DNA of 64,000 nt, from assembly GCF_000332495.1 (NCBI RefSeq), contig NZ_AOGW02000023.1, forward strand, positions 165,835-229,834, given 5' to 3'. The notes beneath the pieces are model-generated. The model searched no databases. It was given only the letters and a program-made list of their open reading frames with translations, and had not been told where the DNA came from. Made by a program: the position numbers and the translations under genes. The stretch's first letter is position 1; every line of letters begins with the position of its first letter. Origin of the DNA: Leptospira terpstrae serovar Hualin str. LT 11-33 = ATCC 700639 (GTDB lineage Bacteria > Spirochaetota > Leptospiria > Leptospirales > Leptospiraceae). Below, in pieces: positions 54,035-62,686 of the stretch.

Positions 54035-54900
54035 AATTCCAAACTCTTGTCATTCTATTTTGGATTGGGTTAAACCTCACAAACTGTTATTCTTTGGAGA
54101 AACCATACAATTATGGAAACCCATACCTACCGAGCCCTGAATTTACAGAAGACGACCCACAATTTGAAGAAGGGGAACCGGTTTGGATTTTGGACCAAAC
54201 AGGAAATTGGATTTTTTCTCTTCCTTCCAAGTTAGTACTTTGGAATTTAAAAGCAGACAACCATTACATTTCAAAAGAGACAAAAGACTATTTGATCCGT
54301 TATATTAAAGAAAATAATTTGCGTGATGTGAAGGTACGTTTCAATCAATATGCACCTCTTTCTGAATGGAAACGACTTCCGAAAAATAAAAATATCAATC
54401 CTGTAGTCCGGTATTTTTTTGGATCGATTTCATTACTTGCTTATACTTTTCTTCCTGGTCGGTTGTTTGCAGGAACCATTGGTGGAGATCATTATAATTC
54501 TTTTACAAACACAATCAATGTATACTCTGATTTACCTCCTGTTGTCATCCATGAAGGTGGGCATGCCAAAGACTTTGCGCAAAGAGAAAAAAGAACTTTC
54601 TATGCTGCCGTTTACGCCATTCCTGTCGTAGGTGCCCTTTACCATGAAGCAAGGGCCTCCGATGATGCATTAAATTATTTTGCTGAAAAAGATGACAAAG
54701 AACAATTGGAATCTTCTTATGAACTACTTACTCCTGCTTATTCTACTTATGTTGGAGGAGCCATTGGGGATGTTGTGGCCAATCCTATCACTGCGGTAGC
54801 AGTCATACCGGGACATATCTATGGTCGTTATAAAAAAAGAGACATTGATCTGGAAATAGAGAAGAGAAAACAAAAGATCCAATTTAAGGAACCCAAGTGA
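54031..54900 (+). CDS. Lipoprotein with HEGGH zinc-protease-like motif
   Basis: A protein of 289 residues. The signal (LVILFWIGLNLTNC) gives a lipobox LTNC. A membrane-like stretch (about 135-150) precedes VVIHEGGHAKDF, with HEGGH at 174-178, the HExxH pattern of gluzincin/metzincin metalloproteases with Glu175 as catalytic base, then YHEARASDDALNYF (about 204-217) as a possible third-ligand region. It is probably an outer-membrane lipoprotein peptidase, or a lipid-side hydrolase; substrate unknown. It overlaps the flanking genes by 4 bases on each side. Confidence 0.6.
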   Translation: MKFQTLVILFWIGLNLTNCYSLEKPYNYGNPYLPSPEFTEDDPQFEEGEPVWILDQTGNWIFSLPSKLVLWNLKADNHYISKETKDYLIRYIKENNLRDVKVRFNQYAPLSEWKRLPKNKNINPVVRYFFGSISLLAYTFLPGRLFAGTIGGDHYNSFTNTINVYSDLPPVVIHEGGHAKDFAQREKRTFYAAVYAIPVVGALYHEARASDDALNYFAEKDDKEQLESSYELLTPAYSTYVGGAIGDVVANPITAVAVIPGHIYGRYKKRDIDLEIEKRKQKIQFKEPK

Positions 54901-55724
54901 ATCATAGATCCGAGTTCATTCAAAAATTCAATTTAAGAAGAGACTCTCTTCAGTCTTTACTTTGTATCGGTCTTGATCCCGAATTAGATAAATTACCCAA
55001 GGTAAGTTTGGAATCGAAGGCACCATTAGTTCATTTTACAGAAACCATCATTCGATACACCCATTCTTATGCAACTGCTTGGAAACCAAATGTGGCTTTC
55101 TTTGAACGATTGGGAGCAGAGGGATACTTTGCCTTAGAACATATGGTACAAGTGATGAAGGAAGTTTCTCCTGACGTACCTATTGTAATGGATGCAAAAC
55201 GAGGAGATCTTGCCAATACCTCGAAGGAATATGCAAAATACTTTTTCCAAACTCTCCAAGTAGATGCTCTGACAGTAAATCCGTACATGGGTAGGGATAG
55301 TTTGGTGCCTTATTTGGATTTAGGTGGATACATTTTTGTTTTGGGCCTAACTTCCAATCCCAGCTCTTCTGACTTTCAAAAACAGAAACTAGTGGGTAAA
55401 GATATCTTCCTATATGAAGAGGTGAGTGACCAAATGGCAAGGCTCGGCGAAGAGTATCCAAACCAAGTGGGGCTTGTGGTGGGAGGAACCCATCCATCAG
55501 AAATTCAGTCCTTACGGAAACGGCATCCAGAAATGTATTTTCTCATTCCTGGGTTTGGTGCTCAAGGTGGGGATTTAAATTCCATCGTCCAAACATCAGG
55601 GAAACGTTCACTGATCAATTCCTCAAGAGGGATTACACTTAGTACTTTGGATGAAAATTTCGGACAAGTCGCAAAAAAGAAAGCAGAGGAAGTACACTTA
55701 CAAATGAACCAACTCTTTCTCTGA
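54897..55724 (+). CDS. pyrF: Orotidine 5'-phosphate decarboxylase, type 2
   Basis: A protein of 275 residues, starting at GTG in GTGA shared with the preceding stop. LCIGLDPELDKLP (about 22-34), the catalytic VPIVMDAKRGDLANTSKEYAKYFF (about 95-118, with the Asp-Lys-Asp set) and VNPYMGRDSL identify the longer type 2 OMP decarboxylase. It completes UMP biosynthesis. Being the last gene of the lipoprotein operon, it is expressed with envelope genes, which is unusual. Confidence 0.94.
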   Translation: MNHRSEFIQKFNLRRDSLQSLLCIGLDPELDKLPKVSLESKAPLVHFTETIIRYTHSYATAWKPNVAFFERLGAEGYFALEHMVQVMKEVSPDVPIVMDAKRGDLANTSKEYAKYFFQTLQVDALTVNPYMGRDSLVPYLDLGGYIFVLGLTSNPSSSDFQKQKLVGKDIFLYEEVSDQMARLGEEYPNQVGLVVGGTHPSEIQSLRKRHPEMYFLIPGFGAQGGDLNSIVQTSGKRSLINSSRGITLSTLDENFGQVAKKKAEEVHLQMNQLFL

Positions 55725-55750
55725 CTGTCTAATCAGCACCAGGGAAACAA

Positions 55751-57022
55751 GTGAAAGCAACATTAGCCATTGTAGGTACAGGAATCGCAGGACTCGGTTC
55801 TGCTTACTTCTTAAAAAATGATTTTGATTTAACCATATTTGATAGTGCCGATTATATCGGTGGTCATACCAATACAGTCATGGTGGAAGAGGATGGAGGA
55901 TCCATTCCGATTGATACCGGTTTTATTGTATTTAACCATGTCACATATCCAAACTTACTTAGACTTTTCCAAACATTGAATGTCCCTACAAAAAAATCGG
56001 ACATGTCCTTTAGTGTCCAACACGACCCCACCAAACTAGAGTTTAGTGGATCGGGACTGGCAGGACTTTTTGCGCAGAAAAAAAACATTTTTCGACCTAG
56101 GTATTTGAAAATGTTACTTGAGATTGACCGGTTCAACAAATCGGCTCCAAAGATATTGGAAGATCCAAAGTATGATGATTGGGATTTGGGTCGGTATATG
56201 GAAACTTTTGGTTATGGAAAAGACATTCTCAATTTTTATTTAATCCCGATGAGTTCGGCAGTTTGGTCCACTCCACCCGATTTGATGTTAGCATTTCCGG
56301 CTAAGTCGCTCATTCGTTTTTTTTACAACCATGGATTTTTGGGGCTAAATACCCAACACCAATGGTATACAGTGGATGGGGGCTCTCATGAATATAGCAA
56401 ACGAATCATAGCACCCATTAAGGACCGTTTCCGTCTGAACACAGCTGTGAAACAAGTAAATCGGACACAAGATGGTAAGGTAGAACTAGTGTTTGGCGAA
56501 GGGAAGAGAGAGGTCTTTGATAAAGTTTTACTAGCCACTCATGGCCATATTTCTGCAAAATTGCTGGGAAATCCGACGAAATTGGAAAGTGAATTACTCC
56601 CTCTCTACCGCTACCAACACAATACCGCAACCCTTCATACAGATGCCAGTGATATGCCAAAAATTTCTTCTTGTTGGTCGAGTTGGAATTACAAAATCAT
56701 CGAAGGGAAAAGTGGAAAACAGGATCCTTATACCATCTATTGGATGAACCGATTGCAAAATGTATCCAAAAAACAAAATTATTTTGTGACCATCAATGAC
56801 CCGGACCGTGTGGCAAAGGACAAAATCATAAAAAAAATTGGTTATGAACATCCGCTTTTTTCTGTCGATGCTTCTCTCGGACAAAGTCGTCTGCCAGAGT
56901 TAAACGAATCGGGGCCAATCTACTATGCAGGAGCTTACTTTCGGTATGGGTTCCATGAGGATGGGTTTTTGTCTGCTGTCAATGTCTCTCGAAGCATTTT
57001 AAAAAGGGATCCATGGACTTAA
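55751..57022 (+). CDS. FAD-dependent amine-oxidase-like oxidoreductase
   Basis: A protein of 423 residues beginning with GTG. The Rossmann FAD motif IVGTGIAGLGSAYFL (about 6-20) and GGHTNTV (about 36-42) mark the amine oxidase/phytoene-desaturase-like group; a second FAD contact (GPIYYAGAYFRYGFHEDGFLSAVNVSRSIL) closes the C-terminus. These enzymes are often encoded with a DUF1365 protein and a CFA-synthase homologue, as here, and are linked to fatty acyl modification. Its stop overlaps the next gene by 10 bases. Confidence 0.85.
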   Translation: MKATLAIVGTGIAGLGSAYFLKNDFDLTIFDSADYIGGHTNTVMVEEDGGSIPIDTGFIVFNHVTYPNLLRLFQTLNVPTKKSDMSFSVQHDPTKLEFSGSGLAGLFAQKKNIFRPRYLKMLLEIDRFNKSAPKILEDPKYDDWDLGRYMETFGYGKDILNFYLIPMSSAVWSTPPDLMLAFPAKSLIRFFYNHGFLGLNTQHQWYTVDGGSHEYSKRIIAPIKDRFRLNTAVKQVNRTQDGKVELVFGEGKREVFDKVLLATHGHISAKLLGNPTKLESELLPLYRYQHNTATLHTDASDMPKISSCWSSWNYKIIEGKSGKQDPYTIYWMNRLQNVSKKQNYFVTINDPDRVAKDKIIKKIGYEHPLFSVDASLGQSRLPELNESGPIYYAGAYFRYGFHEDGFLSAVNVSRSILKRDPWT

Positions 57023-57831
57023 ATTCCTGTATATATGAAGCGGACGTGTTCCATGCACGAACCGCTCCCACACCCAACAAATTCCAATATCGAATTTTCA
57101 ATTTTTATTTGGATTTGTCAGAAATAGACCAGTTGTCCTACAAAAGTTTTTGGTTCTCAAGAAATCGTTGGAACTTGTTTTCGTTTTATGACAAAGACCA
57201 CCTCCAATTTGGAAAAGAGAACATTTATGAAAATGTGAAGGCATTTCTGGAAGCATCGGGGGTAACCAATATTGGAAAGATATTTCTATTAACCAACCTA
57301 AGGGTACTCGGATATGTGTTCAATCCGGTAAGCTTTTATTTTTGTTATGACAAATCAGGACAACCCCTAGTATCAATGGCAGAAGTAGGAAACACGTTTG
57401 GAGAAATCAAACCCTACCTTGGATACTTTCAGAATATGAAAGGTACAATTGCAAATCCAGAAGTGTACATTCGAGAACAAAAGAATTTTTATGTCTCTCC
57501 TTTCATTCCTTTAGATTCCGAATTTGAGTTTCGATTGAACGTACCCAACGATCAATTGCAGATTGGTGTCGACTCCTTTGAAAATGGAAAACGAATTTTG
57601 ACAACTTCCTTTCTTGGAAAAAAAATTCCATTTCATTCTAAATACTTATTAAAACTTTTTACCCAATTTCCATTCATCACCGTCAAAATAATAACATTGA
57701 TTCATTGGCAAGCTTTCAAGTTATGGATGAAAAAAATTCCGTATATAAAGAAAGGCCAAAACTTAGAGAAACAAACAGGAGTTCCCCTTGGAAAAATCAC
57801 AGAACCAGTCCCTCTTACAAGAAACGATTGA
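57013..57831 (+). CDS. DUF1365 family protein
   Basis: A protein of 272 residues beginning in the end of the FAD oxidoreductase gene. SCIYEADVFHARTAPTPNKFQYRIFNFYLDLSE, RVLGYVFNPVSFYFCYDKSG (about 97-116), EVGNTFGEIKPY and FYVSPFIPLDSEFEFRL are the standard DUF1365 features. The family always travels with the oxidoreductase and CFA-like methyltransferase, so it probably acts on the same lipid; its chemistry is unknown. The methyltransferase gene starts 44 bases before its end. Confidence 0.9.
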   Translation: MDLNSCIYEADVFHARTAPTPNKFQYRIFNFYLDLSEIDQLSYKSFWFSRNRWNLFSFYDKDHLQFGKENIYENVKAFLEASGVTNIGKIFLLTNLRVLGYVFNPVSFYFCYDKSGQPLVSMAEVGNTFGEIKPYLGYFQNMKGTIANPEVYIREQKNFYVSPFIPLDSEFEFRLNVPNDQLQIGVDSFENGKRILTTSFLGKKIPFHSKYLLKLFTQFPFITVKIITLIHWQAFKLWMKKIPYIKKGQNLEKQTGVPLGKITEPVPLTRND

Positions 57832-59101
57832 TTCAGAACTTTTTACCGAATTAAAGAACAAGTCTACCTTCGAACAGTTTCCTATTTATAGGAAAATATT
57901 TTTTAAAGCAATGAGTTCCATGAAACGAGGATCATTAAGAATGATTCTTCCGGATGGAGAGCAAGTGATCATTGGAGATCCCAATTCTAACTTTGATCCG
58001 AAATTTCATTCGGCACTTGTACACATAAAAAATCCTGTTTTCTTCAAGAAATCAGTGTTATATGGTGATATTGGGTTTTCAGAATCCTATTTAACTGGTG
58101 ATTGGGATACTGACTCTATTGAAAATGTGATCTCATGGTTTATATTAAACGTGGATGACAGTCCTAGTCTATCAGGTGCCAAAAAAAAATTATTTCATTT
58201 GGATTTGTTTAATTTAGGCAATAAATTCCTACATTTTTTACGTAAAAACACCCTAACAGGTAGTAAAAAAAATATAGTGGAACATTATGATTTAGGGAAC
58301 AAATTTTATAAATTGTTTTTAGATCCGACGATGACTTATAGTTCTGCTTATTTTGAAGCAATTGAGGACACACTCGAAGAGGCACAAACTCGAAAAGTTG
58401 ACAAACTCTGTCAAAAGTTGAAACTAAATCCAGGTGACCATCTTTTAGAAATTGGAAGTGGTTGGGGTTTTTTATCCATTCATGCTGCAAAAAATTATGG
58501 ATGTCGTGTCACTACAGTCACTCTTTCTGAAGAACAATATGCTTTTGCAAAGGCTAGAATTGAGAAAGAAGGACTTTCAGAAAAAATCGAAATTCGGATT
58601 CAAGACTATCGTAAAATAGAAGGACAGTTTACTAAGATCGTTTCTGTGGAGATGTTAGAGGCAGTAGGGGACGCTTATTACGAAACCTTCTTTCAGAAAT
58701 GCCAAGACCTTCTCACAAGAGATGGAATTATGGCTCTCCAAGTCATCACTTGTCCCGATTCTAGATTTACTTCCTTTAAAAATGGAATCGATTTCATTCA
58801 GAAACATATTTTCCCTGGTTCTCTTTTGCCTTCAATTGGCCGAATGAACCAAGCCATCAATCGTACAGGAGATATGTATCTTTTCCATCTAGAAGATATG
58901 GGTCTAAGTTATGCGAAGACTTTAAGAATTTGGCTAACGAGTTTTGAAGAGAATTTAACGGAAGTAAGAAATCAAGGTTATAGCGAAACTTTTATCAGAA
59001 AGTGGAGATACTACTTAGCATATTGTGCCGCTGCTTTCCAGATGAGAAATATCAGTGTCGTTCAATCAGTTTACGTTAGGCCAAACAACCTAACAATCTA
59101 A
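57788..59101 (+). CDS. Cyclopropane-fatty-acyl-phospholipid-synthase-like methyltransferase
   Basis: A protein of 437 residues. The TTG start at 57788, with AGGAG at 57777-57781, overlaps the DUF1365 gene; the next in-frame ATG would lose the N-terminal domain. The protein shows SESYLTGDWDTDSIENVI, VEHYDLGNKFYKLFLDPTMTYSSAYF (about 160-185), the SAM motif LLEIGSGWGFLSIHAA (about 218-233), and a C-terminal YCAAAFQMRNISVVQ as in CFA synthases. It transfers a SAM methyl group to an unsaturated fatty acyl chain. With its two neighbours it resembles the UfaD/UfaM furan fatty acid set rather than a stand-alone cfa gene. Confidence 0.88.
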   Translation: MEKSQNQSLLQETIDSELFTELKNKSTFEQFPIYRKIFFKAMSSMKRGSLRMILPDGEQVIIGDPNSNFDPKFHSALVHIKNPVFFKKSVLYGDIGFSESYLTGDWDTDSIENVISWFILNVDDSPSLSGAKKKLFHLDLFNLGNKFLHFLRKNTLTGSKKNIVEHYDLGNKFYKLFLDPTMTYSSAYFEAIEDTLEEAQTRKVDKLCQKLKLNPGDHLLEIGSGWGFLSIHAAKNYGCRVTTVTLSEEQYAFAKARIEKEGLSEKIEIRIQDYRKIEGQFTKIVSVEMLEAVGDAYYETFFQKCQDLLTRDGIMALQVITCPDSRFTSFKNGIDFIQKHIFPGSLLPSIGRMNQAINRTGDMYLFHLEDMGLSYAKTLRIWLTSFEENLTEVRNQGYSETFIRKWRYYLAYCAAAFQMRNISVVQSVYVRPNNLTI

Positions 59102-59113
59102 ATCGATTCAGTC

Positions 59114-59150
59114 GGAAACTACCAGTGCCGAAGTTAAACTGGTAGTTTCC
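59114..59150 (+). terminator. Perfect hairpin after the methyltransferase gene
   Basis: GGAAACTACCAGT and ACTGGTAGTTTCC form a perfect 13-bp stem with an 11-base loop, 13 bases after the stop. No T run follows beyond the arm itself. It marks the end of the lipid-modification operon. Confidence 0.5.
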
Positions 59151-59201
59151 TATCCAAAAAACATCTTGCCAAGGGAAACCTTAATCTTTACTACTCTGTC
59201 T

Positions 59202-59657
59202 ATGAGAGAAACGAAGTCAGTATTTACCTTTGATGAACCAATAGAACGATTGTGGTCGGGAATCACCGTCTACGAGGTGTTAGTCCATTGGTTGGCCGAT
59301 GAGGTAAGAGGAAGGCCAAAGGTTGGTGGTGAATTCTCTTGGACATGGAAACTGGGACTTGAGGGTGATTTCACTACTCATGGAGTTTATAAAAAAATCG
59401 AACCACTCAAAGAATTGGTTATGGAATGGAAAGACCATCCTGCAGATCCTACCGGAAACATTTATTTACAATTATTATTTGAATCTTTGGGTCCAAACAA
59501 ATCTCAATTAACGATTGTTAATGGGGGATTTCCTGAGGGAGAGGGTTCGGATGTGTGGATTGAAGGAGCAAAAGAGGCATGGGATGGGCAAGCCATTCAC
59601 TTAAAAGGCTTTCTGAATGAAAATCCAGATATCACAAAATTTTTTAAAAAGACTTGA
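59202..59657 (+). CDS. SRPBCC/AHSA1-like (START fold) protein
   Basis: A protein of 151 residues from ATG 59202 (a TTG at 59166 is in frame without a better ribosome-binding site). It begins TKSVFTFDEPIERLWSGI, with the typical leading strand and helix of SRPBCC proteins, then WKLGLEGDFTTHGVYKKIEPLKELVMEWKDHPADP and LTIVNGGFPEGEGSDVWIEGAKEAWDGQA, matching AHSA1-type proteins. Ligand unknown. The hairpin upstream suggests its own promoter. Confidence 0.7.
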   Translation: MRETKSVFTFDEPIERLWSGITVYEVLVHWLADEVRGRPKVGGEFSWTWKLGLEGDFTTHGVYKKIEPLKELVMEWKDHPADPTGNIYLQLLFESLGPNKSQLTIVNGGFPEGEGSDVWIEGAKEAWDGQAIHLKGFLNENPDITKFFKKT

Positions 59658-59715
59658 TCTCTAAGGCCTTTCTAAAATCCTGGTAAAAGTAAGGGTTGTT
59701 AAGGAGGGTTGGAAG

Positions 59716-60078
59716 ATGGAATATCCCGAATTGGAAACGTATTTCCAGAAATTAACTGATATAACAGACCGTATCGCAATGATGAACAATCATTTTGATG
59801 CGACACCTGAAATCGACATACCACAGTTATCTGAGTTTTCTGCTGACATTCAGTCAAAGGATTGGGAGAATACGGATAGAGAGTATTATGAACTCTTTAC
59901 TAGTTATTTTACTTTTCATGTAAAAACTGTGGAAGAAATCATTCAAGAAGCACGTGAGATTCTGAACCCGGAAAACCGGGAGTATGTTAAGAAACTTGTA
60001 AGCCATGTTCGTAATGCGGATGACTGGTTTGTAAATCTTAAAAAGAAACGCAAACTCGCTCGTACACAAGTCGCTTAA
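59716..60078 (+). CDS. Small cytoplasmic protein, unknown function
   Basis: A protein of 120 residues with a strong AAGGAGG ribosome-binding site upstream. It is acidic in the first two thirds and basic at the end (KLVSHVRNADDWFVNLKKKRKLARTQ), all helical by appearance, with no signal peptide or Cys. I do not recognise the family. A hairpin follows at 60085-60112. Confidence 0.6.
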   Translation: MEYPELETYFQKLTDITDRIAMMNNHFDATPEIDIPQLSEFSADIQSKDWENTDREYYELFTSYFTFHVKTVEEIIQEAREILNPENREYVKKLVSHVRNADDWFVNLKKKRKLARTQVA

Positions 60079-60084
60079 ACTTTT

Positions 60085-60112
60085 CTCTCCCTCGGTGGAA
60101 ACCAAGGGAGAG
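60085..60112 (+). terminator. Hairpin after the small cytoplasmic protein gene
   Basis: CTCTCCCT-C-GGT and ACC-A-AGGGAGAG pair over 11 bp with one mismatch around a GGAA loop, 7 bases after the stop. No T run follows. Likely terminator by position. Confidence 0.5.
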
Positions 60113-60162
60113 TCACCTCAATTCGCTTTACAATTAAATCCATTTCCTTTCTCCTTTCAGAT

Positions 60163-61224
60163 ATGCTCAAGGCACGGTTTCTTTTTTACCCGCTTATCCT
60201 TTTACTATTTTTGTTTTTAGTTGATTCTTTATTTCGAATCCCCTATATTCAGACAATTACCAAAATAGATTTAACGGCTGTTAACTATAAAGCAAAATCA
60301 GATTTTTTAGAAAAGCTGGTTACTGAAAAACCAGGGGTCCATTCTCCAAAAACAAAAAAAATCATGTTAATTCTGGGCTCTTCCCGGCTCCTTTATTTCG
60401 ATCATGATGAGCTTGTTTCTTTTTATCCAGATTGGGATATTTATAATTTATCTTCTGCTGTAACCACACCTGCTTATTATGACTTCCAACTGACAAAGGT
60501 ATTGGATGCGGGGATTAGGCCAGACTTAGTCATTATGGAAACCGATCCAAACCAATTTAACCAGAACTCGGTTTTCAAAAGTTCTAACTTAACTTATAGT
60601 TTTGATTTATCTTATGTACTTTCAAACTTAGGATTATTTGGAAAAGACCATGTGTCCTTTTATTTAGGTCGCAAACTTTTTGCTGTGGGAACATACAAAC
60701 CCTACTTAGACCAGATGTGGAAAAACTATAAAAATCCATATTTGGATAATGCCATTGGAATGCATCAGGCAACTTACGATTATATCCTCACCCATAATGG
60801 AAATGGTCTTTCTCCAATCGACAATTATATGGAAAAGGATTCCAATTCTTTACAAATGACGAGCCATAGAACATTGGATTGGTTATTTGCATCCTATGTT
60901 CGAAGTCCCATGCAGTTTGGATTTTATGAAAAGATTTTAGATCGTCTGCAAACAGAAAAAATCAAAACGGTGATTATCTGGCCTCTTTCATCACCTGACT
61001 TTGAAGCACTGATGGAAAAAGAACCTCTCGTCAAAACTTGGGAGAAAGAAATCGATGAAATCACATCAAATCATAATCTTTCCATTCTCAAATTAAAGAA
61101 TGACCCATCATACACTTGTAATGCGTTTGCAGATGGTGGTCATGTGGCAAAGGATTGTTATCGAAGTTTGATGCGTTCTATTCTATTGGATTACTTTCGG
61201 AAGTTTGAACCGAATCATCTGTAA
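60163..61224 (+). CDS. DUF1574-like SGNH-fold membrane-anchored protein
   Basis: A protein of 353 residues: an N-terminal signal anchor (FYPLILLLFLFLVDSLF), then IMLILGSSRLLYFD (about 68-81), whose GSSR matches the SGNH-hydrolase block I of the leptospiral DUF1574 family, and a C-terminal DGGHVAKDCY (about 324-333) supplying the Asp-x-x-His block. These proteins are usually near alginate O-acetyltransferase-like genes and may modify surface sugars; none is nearby here. Its 3' end overlaps the convergent protease gene by 47 bases. Confidence 0.7.
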   Translation: MLKARFLFYPLILLLFLFLVDSLFRIPYIQTITKIDLTAVNYKAKSDFLEKLVTEKPGVHSPKTKKIMLILGSSRLLYFDHDELVSFYPDWDIYNLSSAVTTPAYYDFQLTKVLDAGIRPDLVIMETDPNQFNQNSVFKSSNLTYSFDLSYVLSNLGLFGKDHVSFYLGRKLFAVGTYKPYLDQMWKNYKNPYLDNAIGMHQATYDYILTHNGNGLSPIDNYMEKDSNSLQMTSHRTLDWLFASYVRSPMQFGFYEKILDRLQTEKIKTVIIWPLSSPDFEALMEKEPLVKTWEKEIDEITSNHNLSILKLKNDPSYTCNAFADGGHVAKDCYRSLMRSILLDYFRKFEPNHL

Positions 61225-62686
61225 ATTCTATTCCACAAATGGGGATTGGTCCTGAATTAGGGTTCCCTTCGATCACCGATTTTAACGAACGAGGTTTTTT
61301 AGGAATCATCATTGTTCCATCTTCGTTTGTTTGCACATACTTAACGCTAACATTGATTCCTGCTGGAGAATCAGCCCAAAAAAACACTCCTTTCGAAGGA
61401 GCTGTGACAATCCTTCCATAGTTTTTCCGCGATATTGCTGCAGAGATAGTTGGCGTACTCGTATAATAGAAGTTTGTTGATCCTTGTTTGATTGTGCCCT
61501 TTGGTGTGGTTGGATTCACTGGGTTTGTGACAATTCTTGCTAGATTTGTAGGTAAGGGGTATTTTACAAAAGCAGCAGAAAGGTTGATGGTTGTAGGTGA
61601 TGCTCCATCAGCTGTAACTTGTTCTACTGAAGTAAGATTAGCGATTCCAAAACTTTGGGCACTGAGTAAGGCAAATAATCGAAAGAGTACATCAGAATTT
61701 TGAGAGCCTAGTGCAGTGGAATCAAAATTAGCAGAAGTTTTAAACAAGTTGATTAAATTACCCGTGGAGTTTGCTCTAGTGCCGCCGGCACCAATCACTG
61801 TGTTTCTAAAAAAGTTTTGCCTTTCTGTCTCTGTAATTCCTGAGATATCATAGAGATACCGCATAAATACATAAGCATAGGAATATTGTTTTAGAATGTC
61901 CGATCCGCTACTATCCCAGTCGAGTAGTGAAACTCCATTGATTCCATCAGAACAGCGTGAATCATTCACTCCCGAATAACAATCCAATCGACTGATTTGA
62001 GGACCATACCCTGCTATATCACTTGCGACTTCACTTGTTCCTTCGTTGATCCAAATTTCGTCAGTTTGGTTGGCTGCACGCATTCTTGGGTATCGAAGTA
62101 AGTGTTGGAATTCATGGGCTGCGGTGGAAGCAAAAGCATTTGGGTCGCGTGTGAGAGCGATTATGAGTTCTTTGCCATCCAAATACAATACTTCTGCATA
62201 ATTGGAACGAACTCGGGAAAATAAATTGTCAGGGAAATAGTTCATAGGATCAAAGTATCCTGCCACATAAGCACTGTTTGCTGTAGCTCCATCCCGAATG
62301 TCCATAACAAGAATTTTTACTTTTCCGTCTCCGTCGATATCACTTGGTGTGCCGAAGGTCGCAATCAGCGCAGGATAAGTGATGGTATCAAAATCGCGAG
62401 CAAACTTTGCTAAGTCGTAATTAACTGATAAAGATCTTTCTTTATAAACTTCTACGTTCGTACCAGAACTTACTAAATCAACAGGGACACAGACACTCGT
62501 TTGTGTGGTTAAATCCCTGGCCCAGAGATCCGATCCGTTCACACAATTGGCTCCAATGAGTGCATAAGTTCCAAGAAGGAGCATTAGGTCGTTATTTTTT
62601 TCTGTTTGTGGATTGAGCGGGATACAATAAGATGTGAATGATGTTAAAAAGAAGAAAGGAAAAAGGATCAGTCGTTTCAAATGCAT
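61178..62686 (-). CDS. M30-like zinc metalloprotease lipoprotein
   Basis: A protein of 502 residues. The signal (LILFPFFFLTSFTSYC) ends in a possible lipobox, Cys21. TAAHEFQHLLRYP has HEFQH (191-195) and EIWINEGTSE (about 210-219) gives the third-ligand Glu, as in hyicolysin (M30) proteases. DIDGDGKVKILVMDIRDG at about 116-133 resembles the EF-hand-like entry seen in such leptospiral proteins. It probably acts on the cell surface. Its start codon shares the palindrome ATGCAT with the divergent gene at 62681. Confidence 0.75.
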   Translation of the reverse strand: MHLKRLILFPFFFLTSFTSYCIPLNPQTEKNNDLMLLLGTYALIGANCVNGSDLWARDLTTQTSVCVPVDLVSSGTNVEVYKERSLSVNYDLAKFARDFDTITYPALIATFGTPSDIDGDGKVKILVMDIRDGATANSAYVAGYFDPMNYFPDNLFSRVRSNYAEVLYLDGKELIIALTRDPNAFASTAAHEFQHLLRYPRMRAANQTDEIWINEGTSEVASDIAGYGPQISRLDCYSGVNDSRCSDGINGVSLLDWDSSGSDILKQYSYAYVFMRYLYDISGITETERQNFFRNTVIGAGGTRANSTGNLINLFKTSANFDSTALGSQNSDVLFRLFALLSAQSFGIANLTSVEQVTADGASPTTINLSAAFVKYPLPTNLARIVTNPVNPTTPKGTIKQGSTNFYYTSTPTISAAISRKNYGRIVTAPSKGVFFWADSPAGINVSVKYVQTNEDGTMMIPKKPRSLKSVIEGNPNSGPIPICGIEFTDDSVQTSESNPIE

